Part shown: piece by piece, positions 57,950-64,000 of the stretch
How the letters are laid out: each line of letters begins with the position of its first letter
Numbering within the stretch: position 1 is the first letter of the stretch
Assembly (NCBI GenBank): GCA_023853785.1
Contig: JAJIRX010000925.1
Span: forward strand, 1 to 64,000
Direction: 5' to 3'
DNA length: 64,000 bases
Origin: Psilocybe azurescens
Lineage: Eukaryota > Basidiomycota > Agaricomycetes > Agaricales > Agrocybaceae
Program-made: the position numbers and the translations under genes
Notes under the pieces: generated by a model
The model's input: only the letters and a program-made list of their open reading frames with translations
What the model was told of the DNA's origin: nothing
Database searches by the model: none

Positions 57950-59645
57950 ATGGCGCAGCCCACACCACCGAAGCTTGTGCTGGACGACTTCATCGCGGGA
58001 GCACTCGCGCACACGCCGGCGGAGCTGCACCCGTTCTTCGAGTCCTTCAAGGCGCTGTACACCCGCAAGTGAGTGAGCAAGCCCTTTGCTCTGCTTTCAC
58101 GAGCGATATACTGTATACTGTATATTGCATGACTGCTGACTGATGATGGTTTTTGATCTGTGGGCGTGTAGGCTGTGGCATCAGTTGACATCGAAGCTGT
58201 TCGAGTTCTTCGACCACCCGCTGTCGCAGGGCTTCAGGGAGCGCGTGTTCGAGCTGTTCGTAAGGGACTTTGAGGGCAAGATCAACCAGCTGCGCCTCGC
58301 GGAGATGGGCGTCAAAGTCGCTCGGGCCATCGAACGTGAGCATTACAGTGCATTGCATCGATATTGCGTACGATGATGGCTGATGTCGATGTCTTCATCT
58401 ATCTATGCTGCTGCATGTCCGCTTTATGTTTCTTTATGTTGTCTAGAGCCCAAAACGCTACGTTCCTGAGCTCGCTCCTCGCGCGCATCGACGGCGCCAA
58501 GGCGCCCGAGGCGCACGTCATCCTGCTCACGGCGATCGCGCAGGTGAAGCTGCTGTTCAACGACCAGCAGGCGGCGAAGAAGGACATCGACGCGGCGGGC
58601 GCGCTCATGGAGGCGCTGGACAGCGTCGAGAACGGCGTGAATGCGGCGTATTATAGGGTCGCGGCGGATTATTGGAAGGTGCGTCTTTATGTTCTGTTAT
58701 GGGGTCCTTTGCGCTTTCGCTTTGGAGTTTGGAGTTTGGATTGGCTGATTGATTGATTGCGGATTGGATTCGGATTGTAGACGAAAAAAAGACTATGCGG
58801 CGTTTTACAAGAACTCGCTGCTTTACCTTGCCTGTGTGGATCTGGAGAAGGATATGTCGGCGGACGAACGGAGGGAGAGGGCGCATCATCTGAGCTTGGC
58901 GGCTTTGCTTGCGGATACGATTCATAATTTCGGAGAGTTGGTGCGTTTGTTTCTCTTGCTTTTTGCGTTTTATGCGCATACACACACAAGGGAAATTAGG
59001 TTACTGATGTTCTTTGTTTGGTTGGTTAGCTGCAGCACCCGATTTTGGATGCGCTGGAGGGCTCGAAACACGCGTGGCTCAGGAAATTGCTGTATACATT
59101 CAACGAGGGCAGCATCGGCAAGTACGAGGCGCTCGTCCCGCTTTTCAGCAGCGAGGTGAGGCTCATCATTAGCATTCATTCACTGTATTACGAATAATCA
59201 TAATTCTTTCACCAAAAAGGCCGACCTGAAAGAGAACGAACGGTTCCTCCGACAGAAGATCTGCCTGATGGCGCTGATCGAGTCTGCGTTCAGGAGGCAG
59301 GGCAATAATCGGACGATGTCGTTCCAGACGATTGCGGAGGAGACGCATTTGGACATTGAGGCGGTGGAGTTTTTGGTCATGAAGGCGTTGAGGTGGGTTC
59401 TTTGTCTCTTTCCTATTCTCTGTCTTCGGTTCTTTACAATCGGGTTTTTTCTTCCTTTTAGTTTGAAACTCATCAAAGGATCCATCGATGAAGTCGACCA
59501 GAAAGTGCTCGTCACCTGGGTGCAGCCGCGCGTGCTGTCGCGAGAGCAGATTGGGGGTCTTGCGAATAGGATTGGGGAGTGGGTCGATAGGCTGAATAAT
59601 GTCGAGGGGCGGATTGCGCCGGAGGTGCTTGGGCAGGCGGCGTAG
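57950..59645 (+). CDS. RPN9: 26S proteasome regulatory subunit RPN9 (PSMD13)
   Basis: Lid subunit with a PCI domain, needed for 26S proteasome assembly. It starts MAQPTPPKLVLDDFIAGAL. LWHQLTSKLFEFFDHPLSQG, GKINQLRLAEMGVKVARAIE, FLSSLLARIDGAKAPEAHV, LLFNDQQAAKKDIDAAGALM, DYAAFYKNSLLYLACVDLEK, LADTIHNFGELLQHPIL and FNEGSIGKYEAL follow. The PCI winged helix has MALIESAFRRQ, MSFQTIAEETHLDIEAVEFL and GSIDEVDQKVLVTWVQPRVL. It ends EVLGQAA at 59645. Introns are short. Frame breaks near 58460 (one base missing) and in an A run at 58785 (one extra) look like sequence errors, since flanking protein is fully conserved. Confidence 0.92.
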
Positions 59646-60731
59646 TTCGTAGATTGTAATTACAATTTTTTCCATATGTATTGCTTTATTCCTTTTGGCA
59701 CGTTGCGATTCGATGGAGAAGACTGCTGCCCGTCCAGGGGTTAACGAGATCTGGGCTCGCCTGTGATATAAACTAGATTCTTCCGTTTCTCTGATTCAGA
59801 ATGCCCATGTCCACGAGAACATGAGAATATTCGGTGAACAGGTGAAGACTCGCACTGGATGTCCATTCGGTTGCGAATGTGCTGATTCGGGATCGCACGA
59901 CTCGTCGTTGTTTTCCTGAAATGCCTCCTTTGCCCGTACCACGCCCTTGCAAATAGCCGATAACCTCCGTCCTACGCATGTTTGTGGGAGCGCATGTCCC
60001 CTATTTTTGCAGCTGACAGAACAGAATAGGCAGTTAGAGGGACTTTTGGTTGTACTTTGTATTCTGTGATTCTGTGCTACCAGACATTGTAACAGAGCTA
60101 AGTTAAAGTTGTTGGGGGTACTCATGATCAAAGCTTGGACTGATGGAGATTACTGTTCTGTCGCGTGGTCGCCGAGTAAGGAAGGGAGTTCTCTCCTTCT
60201 CAGACGACTACCACTACAACGTGCCTACCCTCAAAATCAATCTCTCCCTCGGTCCTCTGTTGATTCCCAACACACAGCTGCGGCGCGAACGTGGACGCAG
60301 ACACACACTCGGCTATTTCAAGCACAAGCACAAGCACAACAGTCAGTCTGAATCAGCAGCACTTGCCAGGGCCAGGAAGAACAGAAATAACACACATACG
60401 CACCGCCCGCACACGCAAGGAGGCAGGCCTGGCCTCAGCAACGAGGCGGCCCCTGCTTCAACTTGTTTGGGTCACTGGGGGTCTCGTTTTTTTCTTTTTT
60501 CCGCTTTCTGTTTCTTCATTCCTATCAGAAACATCCCCTTCTTCTTCCGTTTTCATTCCATTCATTCATACGCTTTTCATATCGGATCTTGGTCTTGTTC
60601 TTGGGCTCCATTCATTCACTGGACACCAGACCACCAGACCACACCAGACTAGAGCGAGCATAGCGCCGTTTGTCTTTTTCAGGGACACTATTCGTCATCC
60701 CGCCGTGCAGGCTCGTCAGTTTGTTTGAGCT
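59646..60731. other. Intergenic region upstream of the Myb-domain gene
   Basis: No gene recognised. Pyrimidine-rich runs near 60485-60600 may mark the leader and transcription start of the next gene. Confidence 0.45.
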
Positions 60732-63700
60732 ATGGCGACGGGCTATAATCCACCAAATACGGCGGCGGCAGCGGTGAGACCGCAGTCGGGTGCGAGTGCG
60801 AGTGCGAATTCGGGGGCGGGTGCGGGTGCGGGTGCGAGTCCGGGGCTGCCGTCGTCGTCGACGTTCTCGTTCAAGGCGCCGTTCCCCGTGTCCCCTGCGT
60901 CCGCGGCCCATGCGACGGCGCTGAAGCACCGCCGGGTGTCGCTTGCCTCCCCCTTCGTCGCCCAGGATCGTGAAGCCGTGGAGTTTTAGGGACGAGATGG
61001 GATTGCAGCTACAGGCGTCGGAGGACGCTGCTGCTGCTGCGACGACGACTGCAGCAGCAGCAACAACAACAACGACTTCACCTTGACTTTGACAACAACG
61101 TCGTCGACCCTCCCCTTCGACAACAACAACAACAGAACCACCGACGACACCCCCAGTTGACACGCGCCCGGAGAAGAAGGGCAAGATGCGCAAAATCGAC
61201 ACCTCGCAGAACAGCGACGACTCCGCCACAGCCGCAGCCGCAGCCGCGCATGCGCACGGCCCGCTCTCAGCGGAGAAGAAGCCCCGCAAGAAGTGGTCGT
61301 CGGAGGAGACGCAGATGCTCGTCGACGGGTGCAATAAGGTGGGTCTCATATGATATGCCCTGTGTGGGGTTGTGGTTGTGTTCAATGCTAATGCTGATGT
61401 TATTGTATTGAATGTGAATGTAGCATGGCGTCGGCAACTGGAAGACTATCTTGCAGGACCCGGAGTTTACGTTCCTTGATCGCTCAGCGGTCGATCTCAA
61501 AGACAGGCACGCATTTATTTATTCCTAAAGCTAGCACTCTTCCCCTAACTAGTCCTACTCCCTACATCCTTCCTACATCCATCCAACTACTACACAGATT
61601 CCGCACCTACTTCCCGGACGCCTACAAAAAGCACTACCCGAACGCGCGCACGCACCTCTCCTCCAAGATCCGCTCGACCTTCGCCGACGGCACCTCGCTC
61701 TTCGAGAAGACGCGCTCCAAGCGGCGGCGCCCCTTCACCGAGGCCGAGGACCGCGCGCTGCGCGCCGGGTACGAGCGCCACGGCACGACGTGGGCGACGA
61801 TCGTCAAGGACCCCGTGTTCCAGGAGCAGGGAAGAAGGAGCACGGACCTGCGCGACCGCTTCCGCAATGCGTTCCCGGGGCTGTATCAGGCGGCGGGGTA
61901 TAAGCCGCGCGCGGCGGCGGTGGGCAAGGGCAAGGGGGGTGGGTGTGAAGGGTGCGGGTGCGGGTGGGGAGGGCGGCGTGCTGGGGGCAGACGACAGCGA
62001 CGGCGGTGTCGATGCCGATGGTGATGATGCGCGCGGCGGACGACCAGCTCCCGGGCGCGATGTCGCTCTCCACAGCCGGGCCCGTGCGGAGCCGGCGGCG
62101 CGCGCACACGACGAGCCAGGGCCTCCTGCGCGGCGGGACGAAGAGCGTGCCGCAGAGCACCGCGTGCTCGGAGGACGAAAGCGAGAGCGCCAGTGCCAGC
62201 GCCGCCGAGGAGGAGGAGGAGGCGGCGGCGGTGGCGGGGGTGGGAGTCCGACGAGGAGGAGGAGGGTGAAGAGGGAGATGGTGTTCAAGATGCCGCGCGC
62301 GCCGGTGCCGGTGTTTGTGGACGGCAACCATGATTTTAGGGCGGGGTCGCGGAGGCCCGGGAAGGGCGCCGCGGGGTCGTCGGTTAGTGCGCCTGTGTTG
62401 GGGGTCGGCGTCGTCAGCGTCGACGACTGCACCTGCACCTGCGGCATCAGCACCGCTAGTAGCACGAGAGAACAATAACAGCAACTACTTCGACGACGAC
62501 GACGAGATGGAGCTCGGCCTCGATTTCGAGCCCGAAATGGACATGGAGCTGGAGATGGAGCTCGCGCTCGTGTCCGCGCTCGACACCGCGGACCCGCTCA
62601 ACATCCCAGACTTCCTCCCGAACCACACGCACGCGGACATGGAGACCGAGACGCACGCGCCGGGGCAGGGGCAGCACGCGCAGGCGCAGGCGCAGACGCC
62701 GCCGTGGTCGTCGTCCGGGCTCAACACGCCCACGCACTCGTCGACCGCCGCGTGGTCGACGGCGGCGGCGTCGCCGACGTCGAGCCACGTGTCGGACTTT
62801 TACATGGGTGGCGGCGGCGGCGGGGGCAACGGGGCGCGAGCAATAGCGCGTCCAGCGCGTCGTCGCCGTTCATCCACCGCCGGAACGATATCTCGACCCT
62901 GGGGAACAACATGGGCATGATCGGGAAGAGCGCGTGGGGCACGCACGACTGGTTCTCGCCGAACCCGCGGCTCGACACCAGCGGCGGCGGCAGCGGCGCC
63001 ACCTCGTCGTCGGGGTACCTCGACGCGCACGGCGGCGGCGGCGGCTTCTCGCCCGCGTCGCCCTTCTCGTTCCACCCGCACCTGAACCACGGCGTGCTCG
63101 ACCGGTACGACCTGTTCCCGCCGCCGTACATGCCCGAGGGCGCGAGCGGCGCGTCGGAGGCAGGGCACGCGCACGCGCACGGGGACGCGGCGCACACGGC
63201 GTTTTCGGACGAGTTTGGGTTTGGGTTTGGGTTTGGGTCGGGCGGCGGCGCGGGCGCGGAGGGGGCGGCGGGGGGAAGGGGTACCACTCGCAGATCGCGG
63301 GCGACCTCATCTCGGGCGGCGCGCGGATGAACTCGTTCGCGGCGTCGTTCCTCCCGCTGTCGTCGCTGTCCAGCGTCTATGGCGGCGGCCGTGGTGGTGG
63401 TGGTGGTGGTGGTAATGGCGGAGGTGGTGGCGGTGGAGGAGGCCCGAATGGCGAGATCCTGGGCTTGGGGTTGGAGGGCATCCCGGAGAACGAGGGTGTG
63501 CACCCGATGCAGCTGCATGGGCATGGGCATGCGGGGGCGATTGACGAGCTGGGGCTGACGGGCATCTCGTTGAATGATAGGGTGGATTCGAGCTCGGGCG
63601 CGTCGACTGCTTCGGGGAATGGGAACGATGCGATGGACGACGGGACGCGGGATGGAGGGGTGGAGGAGGCGATGGTAATGGCAATGATGACGATATGATG

Positions 63701-64000
63701 GTCATGGCCTTTGGAATTACGCACTCGCCGCAGAAAACGCACCATCAACATCAACAGCAGCATCAACAGCGACAGCAGCAGCAAGAGGAGGAGGAAGAAG
63801 GCTCCGCGGATCTGGACCTGGACCTGGACTTGGACTCATCGCTCAACTCGGACTCGTTCGGGCTGGACGACCTGGTGGACATGAACGAGCTGCATGCGAC
63901 GCCGCCTGCGACACCTGTGCTGACGCAGCCGCGCCCGCTCCGGCGCGCGTCTGGACCGATGATGATGATGCATCACAGTTTCGACCACAGCCCGAGTTGG
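60732..64000 (+). CDS. Double telobox-Myb protein, Tay1/Teb1-like (partial at window end)
   Basis: Likely binds telomere-type TTAGGG repeats or related promoters in the nucleus. The N-terminus MATGYNPPNTAAAA is Ala/Gly/Ser-rich, followed by PRIVKPWSFRDEMGLQLQ after a one-base step near 60950. Myb repeat 1 has KWSSEETQMLVDGCNK (61290-61340), an intron, then HGVGNWKTILQDPEF and the telobox-like VDLKDR/FRTYFPD. Myb repeat 2 has RRRPFTEAEDRALRAGYERHG, TTWATIVKDPVF and STDLRDRFRNAFPGL (61725-61880). The long remainder is disordered (Gly, Gln, Asp runs; IPDFLPNHTHADME, WFSPNPRLDTSGGG) and continues past the window. GC-rich shadow frames are open on both strands. Frame is hard to follow in 61900-63300 because of probable indels and introns. 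Confidence 0.7.

Noticed and set aside
61590..62484. Long open frames on the minus strand (up to 291 aa)
   Set aside because: They are Pro/Arg/Ser-rich mirror images of the GC-rich Myb gene on the plus strand and have no domain of their own.

Overview
The window looks like nuclear DNA of a mushroom-forming basidiomycete (Agaricomycetes). It has dense short introns of about 50-70 nt, a class I hydrophobin, an F-box gene of agaricomycete type, double telobox-Myb and RPN9 genes, and decayed Tc1, MULE, Ulp1-associated and Crypton-like elements. No tRNA, rRNA or CRISPR array was recognised.

Layout. 0.9-5.5 kb: glycogen phosphorylase (+). 5.8-8.9 kb: a broken, insertion-split copy of a membrane-protein locus whose intact copy lies at 28.2-29.3 kb. 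About 6.3-27.2 kb: an AT-rich, CpG-poor island of nested repeats. It holds a pair of inverted-repeat arms carrying fragments of an Apn2-like AP endonuclease and of an unknown protein, a Tc1-type element with a MITE inside it, an Ulp1-like (C48) protease fragment, and a MULE transposase pseudogene interrupted by two TIR elements. Its decay pattern (CpG to TpG/CpA, in-frame stops) suggests silencing by methylation. 27.3-28.0 kb: a TA-flanked MITE. 30.7-31.8 kb: two direct repeats. 34.2-36.9 kb: F-box protein (+). 38.7-46.2 kb: the most notable locus, a compact element with a SAP-like gene (+), a convergent XPG/FEN1-type nuclease gene (-) and a Crypton-like tyrosine recombinase/GCR1_C gene (-), bounded by near-identical 17-bp direct repeats that are almost palindromic. 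Its right end lies about 130 bp upstream of the TATA box of a hydrophobin gene (46.4-46.8 kb). 48.0-50.1 kb: DHA1-type MFS drug transporter (+). 50.4-51.9 kb: the 3' end of an ABCC transporter gene (-) joined to a duplicated piece of the MFS gene. 52.1-52.6 kb: a 498-bp foldback element. 53.2-54.3 kb: multispanning membrane protein (-). 55.3-56.8 kb: unknown helical/low-complexity protein (-). 57.9-59.6 kb: proteasome lid subunit RPN9 (+). 60.7 kb to the end: a double-Myb, Tay1/Teb1-like telomere-repeat-binding candidate (+), cut by the window edge.

A warning for any gene model: several otherwise intact, conserved genes (glycogen phosphorylase, RPN9, F-box, recombinase, SAP-like, telobox-Myb) carry isolated one-base indels, many of them in homopolymers. 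I read most of these as assembly errors rather than gene death, so coordinates below span the whole reconstructed gene and reading frames change inside them. Exon boundaries were read by eye.
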